Source: CAVTWS01 sp963732655 (GTDB lineage: Bacteria; Actinomycetota; Acidimicrobiia; Acidimicrobiales; SHLQ01). From it: a stretch of DNA of 64,000 bases. Positions 44,475 to 53,244 of the stretch are shown here, piece by piece (position 1 is the first letter of the stretch; the number at the start of each line of letters is the position of its first letter). The notes below the pieces were generated by a model. The model ran no database searches. It was not told the DNA's origin and saw only the letters and a program-made list of their open reading frames with translations. The stretch is from positions 620,001-684,000 of the forward strand of contig CAVTAI010000013.1 in NCBI GenBank assembly GCA_963732655.1. Reading direction: 5' to 3'. The position numbers and the translations under genes were made by a program.

Positions 44475-45104
44475 TCAGAGCCGGCGCATGACCGTGACCA
44501 CACGGCCGAACACCGTCACGTCGTCGGCCGCGAACCGCATCGGGCTCAGACTCGAGTTGGCCGGCAGCAGGACGACCTCGTCGCCTTCGGGCTGGTAGGT
44601 CTTGACCGTCGCCTCCTCACCCGGGATCCCGGCGACCACGATGTCGCCTGGATCGGCGGTGGGCTGGGAGCGAACGACCACGAAGTCACCGTCCAAGATT
44701 CCGGCCTCGATCATGGAGTCGCCCCGGACGCGGAGCATGAAGAGCTCGCCGTCGCCGGTGAAGTCGGCCGGCAGGGGGAGCAGCTCCTCGACGTTCTCAT
44801 GAGCGAGGACATCGGTGCCGGCCGCGACGTCGCCGACGAGCGGAATGTGCACGACGGGACGGCGTTCGATGGCGGCGCCGGACATCCGGTCGTAGTGGAC
44901 CTCGAGGGCGCGAGGCCGAGCGGGGTCGCGGCGGAGAAAGCCCAGCCGCTGGAGCGAACGCAAGTGCGTATGGACGGTGGACGGCGACGTGAGCCCGACC
45001 GCCTCGCCGATCTCGCGGACCGACGGCGGATAGCCGCGCTCGCGCTGGCGCTGGTCGATGAAGGTCAGAACCTGGAGCTGACGTTCGGTGAGTGTGGCGG
45101 ACAT
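44475..45104 (-). CDS. lexA: LexA repressor
   Basis: LexA represses SOS genes and cleaves itself when stimulated by RecA filaments. The 209-residue protein has an N-terminal winged helix (LTERQLQVLTFIDQRQRERG, PSVREIGEAVGL) and a peptidase domain with the scissile bond Ala95-Gly96 in VAAGTD, Ser130 in RGDSMI and Lys168 in ATVKTYQ. GAGGAGG precedes the ATG at 45104; the open frame upstream crosses the operator region and is not used. It is divergent from a LysM gene, the arrangement seen for lexA-yneA in Bacillus and lexA-Rv2719c in mycobacteria. Confidence 0.97.
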   Translation of the reverse strand: MSATLTERQLQVLTFIDQRQRERGYPPSVREIGEAVGLTSPSTVHTHLRSLQRLGFLRRDPARPRALEVHYDRMSGAAIERRPVVHIPLVGDVAAGTDVLAHENVEELLPLPADFTGDGELFMLRVRGDSMIEAGILDGDFVVVRSQPTADPGDIVVAGIPGEEATVKTYQPEGDEVVLLPANSSLSPMRFAADDVTVFGRVVTVMRRL

Positions 45105-45142
45105 GGTGCCCTCCTCGAGGACGAAATGGTTGGCGATGACGG

Positions 45143-45172
45143 TTGACAACGTACACCTGTTCGGGATACACA
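45143..45172 (+). promoter_or_regulatory. Promoter of the LysM gene
   Basis: TTGACA (45143-45148) is followed after 16 or 18 bases by GATACA (45165-45170) or TACACA (45167-45172). Two ACAC(C/A)TGTTCG elements lie between and across these boxes, so LexA bound there would block transcription. Confidence 0.5.
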
Positions 45173-45228
45173 TGTTCGATATCACGAACGAAAGTTCGGC
45201 GGACACCTGTTCGCCGCACGGATGTTCG
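45153..45228. promoter_or_regulatory. SOS box cluster between lexA and the LysM gene
   Basis: A perfect GAAC-N4-GTTC box (45186-45197) matches the Gram-positive/actinobacterial LexA operator core. Around it are ACAC(C/A)TGTTCG elements in the same orientation at 45153-45163, 45168-45178 and 45203-45213, and GATGTTCG at 45221-45228. Each holds one operator half-site with an imperfect second half. This suggests multiple LexA sites controlling both divergent genes. Confidence 0.7.
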
Positions 45229-45340
45229 TCCAGATGAGCACCCGTGTCAAGGATCCCCGTGTCGAGGATCCCCGAGCCGGCCCGCAGTGGCGCAGACCGA
45301 CTCAACCGGCACTGTCACACCCCCTGAGGAAGATGCAGAC

Positions 45341-45757
45341 ATGACCGCCATCACCCACCAGAACATCCCAGGATCCATCTCCGTCAGCCGGTCCGTGCCG
45401 AGGCCCCGTGCAGAGCGGTCAGTCTCCGCTCCGATGTCGGCCGATGCCGCTCGTCGATTGCCCCGGCGCGTCTATCTCGTGCGCCGGTCGGCCGTGGTGC
45501 TCGCCGCGGTCGGTCTCGTGGCAGTCGTGCTCGGGGGACGGGCGTCGGCCAGCCGGCCGTCGAGCGAGGGTGAGCTCCCCCTGACCGACCGCCCGGTGTA
45601 CATCGTGCAGCCGGGCGACACCTTGTGGGCGATCGCCGAGTCGCTGGCTCCGGAGGCGGATCCTCGTGGTGTGGTCGATCGCCTGGCGCGCGCCGCCGGC
45701 GGCGCGATGCTGCAGCCCGGCCAGACCATCGTCTTGCCGCCCGGGCTCGGTGAATGA
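45341..45757 (+). CDS. LysM-domain membrane protein, probable SOS cell-division inhibitor
   Basis: The 138-residue protein has an N-terminal cytoplasmic stretch, one transmembrane helix (AVVLAAVGLVAVVLGG), and a C-terminal LysM domain (YIVQPGDTLWAIAESLAPEADP ... QPGQTIVLPPG). The order is the same as in YneA of Bacillus and the Rv2719c/ChiZ region of mycobacteria, SOS-induced proteins that delay septation. It faces lexA across a shared operator region. AGGAAG precedes the ATG at 45341; the frame is open upstream across the operators, but that part is Cys/Arg-rich and not protein-like. The inhibitor role is inferred from architecture and position. Confidence 0.82.
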   Translation: MTAITHQNIPGSISVSRSVPRPRAERSVSAPMSADAARRLPRRVYLVRRSAVVLAAVGLVAVVLGGRASASRPSSEGELPLTDRPVYIVQPGDTLWAIAESLAPEADPRGVVDRLARAAGGAMLQPGQTIVLPPGLGE

Positions 45758-45776
45758 TGTGGGGGGTGGATCGCCG

Positions 45777-46565
45777 TCAGTCGCCGGGCACGGCACCGCG
45801 ATGGAGATCCTGGTCACCCACGCGGTCGACGAGGTAGCGGCAGAACAGCGCGTCACCCATGGCGAACATCCGGTCGAGGCGGAGGGGCCGCACGAGCGCC
45901 ACGGCTCCGTGGGTGAGCCGATTCGCCGGTCCCGCAACCACGGATGGGGCGATGGTGACGCACCACTCATCGATCACGTCGGCGGCGTGCAGGTCGGCGT
46001 TGAGCCGTGGTCCGCCCTCGGCCACCACCACGAGGTGTCCCTGACCACGAAGGTGCCTCATCGCCGACTCCAGGTCGACATCGTCGGTGCCGCACCGGAT
46101 CACCTCGCAGGCTCGATCGACAGCGGCGTCGAGGCGCGCCGACTCGGGCACGATGAGCACCGGCCGATGGCCGTCGTCGAACAGGCGAGCGGCCGGGTCC
46201 AGCCGTCCAGATCGGCTGATGATGGCCAACGTCGGTCGGTCCGGCTGGCCTCGGTCACGCCGTTGACCAACGAGCGCCGCGTCGAGGGTCGGCGGGCCGT
46301 AGTTCTCGGTTCGGGCGGTGCCGGCGCCGACCACGATGGCATCGGCCCGGGCCCGCAACGCCCGGAACATCTCGCGATCACCGGGTGGGCCGAGCGGGCC
46401 GGACCGCCCGTCCACGGCGATGGCCCCGTCGACACTGGCGACCATGCACACGATCAGCCACGGGCGGGCGTCGCCGGCGAGGTGGCGATGCTCGGCGGCG
46501 ACGGCGGCGGCGATCGTGGCCGGGTCGGACCCCAGAGATTCCGCGTGCGGTACGAGACGGCGCAT
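45777..46565 (-). CDS. RibD C-terminal-like (DHFR-fold) pyrimidine reductase
   Basis: The 262-residue protein is a stand-alone reductase domain of the RibD/dihydrofolate-reductase fold. MVASVDGAIAVDGRSGPLG is followed by DREMFRALRARADAIVVGAGTARTENY, then VVVAEGGPRLN and a C-terminal LRLDRMFAMGDALFCRYLV. Single-domain RibD-like proteins are common in actinobacteria; a role in riboflavin or related pteridine metabolism is possible but unproven. TACGGT six bases before the ATG suggests a leaderless mRNA. It is convergent with the LysM gene. Confidence 0.85.
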   Translation of the reverse strand: MRRLVPHAESLGSDPATIAAAVAAEHRHLAGDARPWLIVCMVASVDGAIAVDGRSGPLGPPGDREMFRALRARADAIVVGAGTARTENYGPPTLDAALVGQRRDRGQPDRPTLAIISRSGRLDPAARLFDDGHRPVLIVPESARLDAAVDRACEVIRCGTDDVDLESAMRHLRGQGHLVVVAEGGPRLNADLHAADVIDEWCVTIAPSVVAGPANRLTHGAVALVRPLRLDRMFAMGDALFCRYLVDRVGDQDLHRGAVPGD

Positions 46566-46571
46566 GGACGG

Positions 46572-46577
46572 ACCGTA
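46572..46577 (-). promoter_or_regulatory. Leaderless-type -10 box
   Basis: On the minus strand TACGGT lies six bases before the ATG at 46565, with no Shine-Dalgarno. Confidence 0.45.
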
Positions 46578-47051
46578 CCCGCTGGGACGGCCGCTGCACT
46601 GGGTGTGAGAGGTGACGCAGCGTGTTCTCGCCCTCACGGGCGGCGACCGTGCACAGGTGTGCGCCGATTTCCCCAAGAATTCACACCGATGTCCCCTTCT
46701 CGTCCACAGACCGCGCCCCGTATCGTGCTCCTCCGCAGCAGCGGTCGACCGGTTGGATGGTGGCAGACGTCGAGAGTGACCTTGGTGGGTCAGGCAGAAG
46801 CCTTGGGGGACGGAGCCGGTGAGACCGGTGGACCCGGGACGCTCGGCAGCGGTCGATGTGACCCGGCCGGGAGAGGGACCCTTGACCTGGCCGGTCGGCC
46901 GTGCTGCGCAACGTTCGACGATGAAGAGAGACCATGACCCCCGACACGCCCCAGTCCGCGCCCCCCGAGCTCCGGGCCGGCCATACTGGACCTGGCGTGC
47001 CAGGTGCCATCGTGCCGGCGCCATCCGCCGAGATCGGCGAGGGAGGTTGAC
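46578..47051 (+). other. Long leader/intergenic region upstream of nrdJ
   Basis: About 470 nt separate the RibD-like gene from nrdJ. No protein-like frame is seen. The part from about 46740 to 46880 has several G/C-rich inverted repeats and two copies of GCAGCGGTCGA (near 46739 and 46846). This could be a structured 5' leader. I looked for cobalamin-riboswitch conserved boxes and found no convincing match. GGGAGG at 47041-47046 is the nrdJ Shine-Dalgarno. Confidence 0.4.
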
Positions 47052-50000
47052 ATGGCCCTGGCTCCCGAACAGTTGACGTTGGGTCTCCGACGCCATTTCA
47101 CCACCGGCGCCGTTTCACCGTTCGACATGGTGACGTGGGAACGGCGTGACGCCCGTCTGATCGATTGGCGCACGGGCGCGGTGTCCTTCGAGCAGCTCGA
47201 TGTCGAGGTGCCATCGACCTGGTCCGTCAACGCCACGAACATCTTGGCCCAGAAGTACCTGCGCGGGCCGCTCGGCACGCCCGAACGTGAGTCGTCGTTG
47301 CGTCAGGTGGTCGAGCGCATCGTCGGCACCATCACCGCGTGGGGCCTCCGGGATGGCTATTTCGCCGATCGGTCCGAGGCCAGCGTCTTCGCCGATGAGC
47401 TCTCGTACCTCCTCGTCACGCAGCGGGCGGCGTTCAACTCACCGGTGTGGTTCAACATCGGGGTGGACAACGTTCCCCAGCAGGCCTCGGCCTGTTTCAT
47501 CCTCGCCGTCGACGACACGATGGATGCCATCCTCAACTGGTACGTCGAGGAAGGCCGCATCTTCAAGGGAGGGTCGGGCGCCGGCGTCAACCTGAGCCGC
47601 ATCCGAGCCTCGACCGAGTCGCTCGGCGGTGGAGGGACGGCGAGCGGGCCGGTGAGCTTCATGCGCGGGGCTGATGCGTCGGCGGGCACCATCAAGAGCG
47701 GCGGCAAGACTCGCCGCGCCGCCAAGATGGTCGTGCTCGATGTCGATCACCCCGACATCGAGGAGTTCGTGTGGTGCAAGGCTCGGGAGGAACACAAGGC
47801 CCGGGCCCTTCGTGACGCCGGGTTCGACATGGACCTCGACGGCGCCGACAGCTTCTCGATCCAATACCAGAACGCCAACAACTCCGTGCGGGTGTCCGAT
47901 GCCTTCATGGAGGCCGCTCTCGAGGGTCGGTCGTGGCCCCTGCTGGGCCGCATGGACGGCTCCGTTCAACGCGAGGTGCCGGCCGGCGATCTCCTGCGCG
48001 CCATGGCCGAGGCGGCCTGGGAGTGCGCGGACCCCGGCGTCCAGTACGACACCACGATCAATCGGTGGCACACCGCTCCAGCCGCGGGCCGGATCTCCGC
48101 CAGCAACCCGTGCTCGGAGTACATGCACCTCGACAACTCGGCGTGCAACCTGGCGTCGCTGAACCTGCTCACGTTCTTGGTCCCGGCCCCTGATGCCTCC
48201 GACGATGCGTTCGATGTCGAGGCGTTCCGGCACGCCGTCGAGATCGTGTTCACGGCCCAGGAGATCCTGGTCGGCAACGCCGACTACCCGACGGACGCCA
48301 TCGGGGAGACGACGAGGGCGTTCCGGCAGCTCGGCCTCGGATACGCCAACCTCGGGGCGCTGCTCATGGCGCTCGGCCTGCCGTACGACGCCGAAGGCGG
48401 GCGGGCCATCGCGGCGTCGATCACCGCGTTGATGACCGGCCACGCCTACCTCACGTCGAGCCGCCTGGCCGCCCGTATGGGGCCCTTCGCCGGCTACCAC
48501 GCCAATGCCGAGGCCATGCAGCGGGTGCTCGGCATGCACCGCGATGCCGCCGCCCACATCGACGAGGACAACGTGCCGACCTCGTTGCTCAGCGCGGCCC
48601 AGATGACCTGGGACGAGGCCTGTGAATCCGCCGCCACCTACGGCGTCCGCAACGCCCAGGCGACAGTGCTCGCTCCCACCGGCACCATCGGTCTGTTGAT
48701 GGATTGCGATACCACCGGTGTCGAACCCGATCTCGGCCTCGTGAAGACCAAGAAGTTGGTCGGCGGCGGGTCGATGTCGATCGTGAACCAGACCATCCCG
48801 CGGGCGCTCACCCACCTCGGATACGACTCCACCGAGCGGGATGAGATCTGTGCCTACATCGCCGAACACAACTCGGTGCTCGCGGCACCGCATCTCGCTC
48901 CCGAGCATCGGGCCGTGTTCGCCTGCTCGATGGGCGACAACCCGATCCACCACCTCGGACACGTGACCATGATGGCTGCCGTGCAGCCGTTCCTCTCCGG
49001 CGCCATCTCCAAGACGGTGAACCTGCCCGAGTCCGCGTCGGTGGCCGACATCGAGGACGTCCTCGTGACCTCGTGGCGGCTCGGGCTCAAGGCGGTCGCC
49101 ATCTATCGGGACAACTGCAAGGTTGGTCAACCTCTGTCGGTGACCACCACGTCGGTGCAGGGTGCCGTTCCCGCGGCGGCCCCGATGCACGTTCTGGCCT
49201 CAGACGTCATCGAGCTCGTTCCGACCGGCGCGGGCCTGGCGCGCCCGGCGGTGGCCGGCCAGGCCGGCGCGGCGGCGGATGCGGCGGCGCGCGCCGTCGC
49301 CAACCTGGTGGAGTCGTCGGCGCGTGAACCGGTGCGCCAGAAGTTGCCTCGGCGCCGCGTCTCCCGCACGTTCGAGTTCCGGGTGGCCGACTGCAAGGGA
49401 TTCGTGACGATCGGCGAGTACACCGACGGGCGCCCGGGCGAGTTGTTCATCCGGGTGTCGAAGCAGGGCTCGACCCTCGCCGGCATCATGGACGCCTTCG
49501 CCATCTCGGTGAGTCACGGCTTGCAGTACGGCGTGCCGCTCCGGGCGTTCGTGGAGGCGTTCGTCGGCATGAGGTTCGAGCCGGCCGGCATGACCGACGA
49601 TCCCGACATCCGGTTGGCCACCAGCTTGATGGACTACCTCTTCCGGCGTCTGGCCGTCGAATACCTGACCGTGGCCGAGCGGGCCGAGCTCAACATTTTC
49701 ACCACCGGCGAGCGCACCCAACCCACCTTGCCCGGGGTCGAGGAAACGGTCACCGAGACGGTGCAGGGCATCGACATCACCCCCGATCCACCGTCGATCC
49801 CCTCGGCGAGCCAGCTTCGGGCCCAACTCGACCTGGGGTGGCACGCCAGCAACCCCGACCCAACGCCCGCGCCATCCTCCGCCGGCCCGGCCGCACGAAC
49901 CGGTGACAGCCCGTTCTGCATGAGCTGCGGCATTCCGATGCAGCGGGCTGGCTCGTGTTTCGTGTGCACCGACTGCGGTACCACCAGCGGCTGTTCCTGA
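47052..50000 (+). CDS. nrdJ: Vitamin B12-dependent (class II) ribonucleotide reductase
   Basis: NrdJ reduces ribonucleotides to deoxyribonucleotides using adenosylcobalamin and needs no oxygen. The 982-residue protein has NSPVWFNIGV, ACFILAVDDTMDAI, IFKGGSGAGVNLSRIR, NPCSEYMHLDNSACNLASLNL with the active-site Cys, and APTGTIGLLMDCDTTGVEP. A C-terminal extension has an added domain around residues 770-900 and a terminal zinc-ribbon-like CMSCG ... CFVCTDCGTTSGC, as in actinobacterial NrdJ. GGGAGG lies six bases before the ATG. In other actinobacteria lexA, nrdR and nrdJ cluster, but no nrdR is seen here. Confidence 0.97.
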   Translation: MALAPEQLTLGLRRHFTTGAVSPFDMVTWERRDARLIDWRTGAVSFEQLDVEVPSTWSVNATNILAQKYLRGPLGTPERESSLRQVVERIVGTITAWGLRDGYFADRSEASVFADELSYLLVTQRAAFNSPVWFNIGVDNVPQQASACFILAVDDTMDAILNWYVEEGRIFKGGSGAGVNLSRIRASTESLGGGGTASGPVSFMRGADASAGTIKSGGKTRRAAKMVVLDVDHPDIEEFVWCKAREEHKARALRDAGFDMDLDGADSFSIQYQNANNSVRVSDAFMEAALEGRSWPLLGRMDGSVQREVPAGDLLRAMAEAAWECADPGVQYDTTINRWHTAPAAGRISASNPCSEYMHLDNSACNLASLNLLTFLVPAPDASDDAFDVEAFRHAVEIVFTAQEILVGNADYPTDAIGETTRAFRQLGLGYANLGALLMALGLPYDAEGGRAIAASITALMTGHAYLTSSRLAARMGPFAGYHANAEAMQRVLGMHRDAAAHIDEDNVPTSLLSAAQMTWDEACESAATYGVRNAQATVLAPTGTIGLLMDCDTTGVEPDLGLVKTKKLVGGGSMSIVNQTIPRALTHLGYDSTERDEICAYIAEHNSVLAAPHLAPEHRAVFACSMGDNPIHHLGHVTMMAAVQPFLSGAISKTVNLPESASVADIEDVLVTSWRLGLKAVAIYRDNCKVGQPLSVTTTSVQGAVPAAAPMHVLASDVIELVPTGAGLARPAVAGQAGAAADAAARAVANLVESSAREPVRQKLPRRRVSRTFEFRVADCKGFVTIGEYTDGRPGELFIRVSKQGSTLAGIMDAFAISVSHGLQYGVPLRAFVEAFVGMRFEPAGMTDDPDIRLATSLMDYLFRRLAVEYLTVAERAELNIFTTGERTQPTLPGVEETVTETVQGIDITPDPPSIPSASQLRAQLDLGWHASNPDPTPAPSSAGPAARTGDSPFCMSCGIPMQRAGSCFVCTDCGTTSGCS

Positions 50001-50125
50001 CGACGGGGCGCTGTCAGCCCGCACTGGTGGCCGAGTGACACATGGCCCCGTCACACTTTTGGGCTCCCATCTGCTCATCGCCGCGACCTCGACGCCGATG
50101 AGATTCTTGGCGTTGAGTCAGGGAT

Positions 50126-51247
50126 GTGGAGTTCAGCGAGGTGTCCGGAGATGCTGTGGTTCTCGACGCTCAGCAGGAATTGACGTCCCTCCGCGCTGAA
50201 AATGACCGACTTCGGCGGCTGGTCACCGAGACCGGTCGGGTACTCGCCGAGGCTCGCAAGACCAAGCTCGCCCAGGCCGCAGCTGCGCAGGCCGGTGGTA
50301 CCCATGCCCGTCACGACCACACGGCCGAATTGGAGGCCGACCCTGGTGTCGTCTCCGATGGCGCGACTCCCGGCCCGTCCCACGGTGGGGCCGATCGAAT
50401 CCAACTGAGTCCCGGGAATGGCGTTTCTGTCGATCTCACGGGAGGGCTACCCGCAGCCGCCCTCGGTGTCTCGCCGACCGGCGCCGACCTCACCATCGCC
50501 GACCTCGCCGTCGCCCGCCCGGCCCTCGCTGACGGCGCCACCCCGATCCCCTCGGCGACGGGCACCGAGGACCTGCTCGATCGCCCCCTCGGGACGATCA
50601 CCCCGTCCGTCGCACCAGGCGACCCCGTCGGCGTGGCCTCCGCAGCCGCCTCGACGCCTTCGGGCCCCCCCGTGGCCACGCCCGGGTCCGAGGCGGACGG
50701 GTCGGCGACTGCAGCCGGGAAGCGATCTCGTCGAGGTCGACTCACCCGCGCCTCGACGGCGTCGGGTGACCACACCGGGGAGACGGTCGCCTCGACCGAG
50801 TCGCCGGTCGGGGCCAACGAAGACCCGGTGGTGAGCTCGAAGCCCGAGGTCCCGGACGCGCTGGCCGAGCTGGTCGCCGCGTCGCAGGATCTGCTCAGCC
50901 ACGTGGCGGGCCTCGCCGGCTGGTACAGCGACGCGGTGGCCGAAGACGGCTACGTCAGCACGGACCCGGCGTCGACCGCGATGGTCCTGGCGGTCTACGT
51001 GTCCCGCGCCACCGAGCGCGTTCGGTCCGCCTCGGCGTCGCTGCCCCGGGGACTGGTCGAGCGAGCGCATGATCGCCAGGCACGGCTGGCGCTGACGACC
51101 TCGATCGCTCGTCTCGAGCACATGGCCGAGGCCGCTCACGATGCCCAGGCGCTCCTCAGCCGCGATGTCGCGGCCACTGCGGCGGCGGCCGGGCTGGATG
51201 CGGCGCATCTGCCGACGGCCCCTCCGGCCGGCGAGGTCGCGCCGTGA
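50126..51247 (+). CDS. Hypothetical protein, first gene of the glucan operon
   Basis: The 373-residue protein is not recognised. It begins with a short coiled coil (QELTSLRAENDRLRRLVTETG), continues with about 180 residues of low-complexity Ala/Pro/Ser/Thr/Gly sequence, and ends with a helical domain (about residues 245-365: ALAELVAASQDLLSHVAGLAG, SRATERVRSA, HMAEAAHDAQALLSRDV). No signal peptide or membrane helix is seen, so it is probably cytoplasmic. Its stop overlaps the glycosyltransferase start (GTGA), so it is likely coexpressed with that membrane enzyme and may interact with it. The GTG start has no Shine-Dalgarno. Confidence 0.7.
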   Translation: MEFSEVSGDAVVLDAQQELTSLRAENDRLRRLVTETGRVLAEARKTKLAQAAAAQAGGTHARHDHTAELEADPGVVSDGATPGPSHGGADRIQLSPGNGVSVDLTGGLPAAALGVSPTGADLTIADLAVARPALADGATPIPSATGTEDLLDRPLGTITPSVAPGDPVGVASAAASTPSGPPVATPGSEADGSATAAGKRSRRGRLTRASTASGDHTGETVASTESPVGANEDPVVSSKPEVPDALAELVAASQDLLSHVAGLAGWYSDAVAEDGYVSTDPASTAMVLAVYVSRATERVRSASASLPRGLVERAHDRQARLALTTSIARLEHMAEAAHDAQALLSRDVAATAAAAGLDAAHLPTAPPAGEVAP

Positions 51248-53244
51248 CGCCAGGGTCGCCCGAATCCCGTCCGAGTGACGGCGAGCCCGGCCCGGCCGAC
51301 GGCGCGGTCGGGGCCGGTCGAGGACCCACGGTGTCGGCGCTCGTCGGCTCGTCGTTCGAGGCACCGATCCGCAGCCTCGCCGAGCACCCCTACCTGCCTC
51401 CACCGACCGAGCAGCACGATGTGCCCTGGCGCGACCTCCAGCAGGCGACCCGCATCGGCGCCATGCTCGTGGTCGCCGCCGGCCTCTTCTACCTGACGTT
51501 TCTCTGGGACCGAGCCCACGAGAACGTACCCATCTTGTGGATCTTGACCCTGATCGCCGAGACGATCGTGATCCTGCACACGTTGGGGATCTGGATGACG
51601 ATGCTGGCCCACCGCAGCGACATCCCCGAACCCGAGGCGGTGGCGGTGATGCGACGAGAGTTGCTCACCGGCGCCCATGTGACCCCAACGGTCGACGTGT
51701 TCATCTGCCACGCCACCGAGCCTCTGCACCTCGTGCTGCCCACGATGATCGCCGCGCAGGAGATGCAGCTCCCGCACACCACCTGGGTCCTCGACGACGG
51801 TCGTGACAACCAGCTCCGAGCCGCGTGCGCGCGCCTGGGGATCGGCTACATCCGTCGGCAGAACAACGCCCACGCCAAGGCGGGCAACGTGAACTCGGCG
51901 ATCGACCGGACCTACGGCGAGTTCATCGTGATCCTCGACGCCGATCACGTGCCGCGCCCCGACATGCTCGTTCAGGCGCTCCCGCACTTGATCACGAACC
52001 CGTCGATCGCCATGGTGCAAACCCCTCAGACCTACGACTTCGAGGGTCGGGGCATGATCGCCGAAGGCGCGGCGGTGTCCCAGGAGGTCTTCTACGAGGC
52101 GTTGATGCCGGCGAAGAACCTGTCCAATGCCGCATTCTGCGTGGGGACGAACGTGGTCTTTCGCCGCCGAGCCCTGGAGACGCTCACCACCCGGGAACCG
52201 ACCTGGAAGGAGAAGCGGCAGGCCCGGAAGGAAGATGAAGCCTCGGGCGAGACACCGACTCGGGTGTACCGGACGTTGCTGGGTGAAGAGTACCCGCGCG
52301 GCGGCATCTGGGTCGGGTCGAACAGCGAGGACATCTGGACGTCGCTCGAGCTGCACCGTCGGGGTTGGCGAACGGTCTTCCTGCCCAAGGTGCTCACCCA
52401 GGGCCTCACCCCCGACACGATCACGGCCTTCCTCAAGCAGCAGTTCCGCTGGGCCTGCGGCGGCTGGGAGATGATCGTGATGGGCAAGGTCCTCCGGGAC
52501 CATCGACTCACCCCGAGCCAGAAGTTCCAGTACATGCAGGTGCCCAGCCACTACGCCCAGTCGTTTTCGGTGGTCATCTTCGCCATCTTGTCGCCCGCCT
52601 ACCTGCTGCTCGACCGCAGCCCGATCCGCGCCAACTTCGCCGACTGGGCCATCCACTTCGTGCCCTTCTACTTCCTGTCGATCATGGTGCCGTTCATCCA
52701 GGCCGGGAAGTTCCGGCCGTCGTCGGTGGTGGTGTCGTTGGCCGCCGCGCCGGCGCATCTCAGGGCGTTCGTCACCACGGCGAGGAAGCAGAAGACGGCA
52801 TGGAGCGTGACCAACTCCCGGCAGGGTGGCTTCAAGCTCCGCTTGCTCACTCCGCACCTGTTCATCGGCGTGCTCGACGTGCTGTCGCTCGTCGTTGCGT
52901 TGGAGCTGACCGATCAGGACCCCACCGCCAAGGCGCTGGCGTGTTGCTGGGTGCTGCTCCAGTTGCTGCTCATCGGCTACCTGCTCGCCGGATCCGAACG
53001 GGCCGACCGCATCGCTGCCCGCGACGCCGAGGTCGAGCCGTCTGGTGACGGCGCCCTCGAGCTGCTCGAGTCGTACCTGGCGTTGCGCCGCCGGCCGTTC
53101 ACACCGACGGTGGTGCTGCGACCGTCGGCGTCGAACCCCCTCGCCGCCACCGGACACGGCTCGGTCGACCTGGAGCCGGCATCGGCCCGTGGTATCGAGG
53201 AGTACGATGTTCGCGCTCACGACCATCCGGGGGTGATGGCATGA
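51244..53244 (+). CDS. Processive family 2 glycosyltransferase, cellulose/curdlan synthase-like
   Basis: The 666-residue membrane protein has two N-terminal transmembrane helices, a cytoplasmic GT2 domain, and about four C-terminal helices, the layout of BcsA-type synthases. The D, D, D, QxxRW signature is complete: LDDG near 183, DADH near 231, SED near 361 and QQFRW at about 399-403. This class polymerises and extrudes beta-glucans such as cellulose or curdlan. There is no C-terminal PilZ domain. The operon partner GH81 glucanase favours a beta-1,3-glucan product; cellulose or a mixed glucan remains possible. The gene overlaps both neighbours by four bases. Confidence 0.92.
   Translation: MTPGSPESRPSDGEPGPADGAVGAGRGPTVSALVGSSFEAPIRSLAEHPYLPPPTEQHDVPWRDLQQATRIGAMLVVAAGLFYLTFLWDRAHENVPILWILTLIAETIVILHTLGIWMTMLAHRSDIPEPEAVAVMRRELLTGAHVTPTVDVFICHATEPLHLVLPTMIAAQEMQLPHTTWVLDDGRDNQLRAACARLGIGYIRRQNNAHAKAGNVNSAIDRTYGEFIVILDADHVPRPDMLVQALPHLITNPSIAMVQTPQTYDFEGRGMIAEGAAVSQEVFYEALMPAKNLSNAAFCVGTNVVFRRRALETLTTREPTWKEKRQARKEDEASGETPTRVYRTLLGEEYPRGGIWVGSNSEDIWTSLELHRRGWRTVFLPKVLTQGLTPDTITAFLKQQFRWACGGWEMIVMGKVLRDHRLTPSQKFQYMQVPSHYAQSFSVVIFAILSPAYLLLDRSPIRANFADWAIHFVPFYFLSIMVPFIQAGKFRPSSVVVSLAAAPAHLRAFVTTARKQKTAWSVTNSRQGGFKLRLLTPHLFIGVLDVLSLVVALELTDQDPTAKALACCWVLLQLLLIGYLLAGSERADRIAARDAEVEPSGDGALELLESYLALRRRPFTPTVVLRPSASNPLAATGHGSVDLEPASARGIEEYDVRAHDHPGVMA

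Noticed and set aside
46578..47051. Cobalamin riboswitch upstream of nrdJ
   Set aside because: A weak resemblance to the B12 box (AGCCGGTGAGACCGG) was seen, but the other conserved segments are missing. Kept only as an unassigned leader.
47439..49190. A long minus-strand frame inside nrdJ
   Set aside because: Shadow frame; composition is Arg/Gly/His-rich and nrdJ has complete active-site motifs on the other strand.
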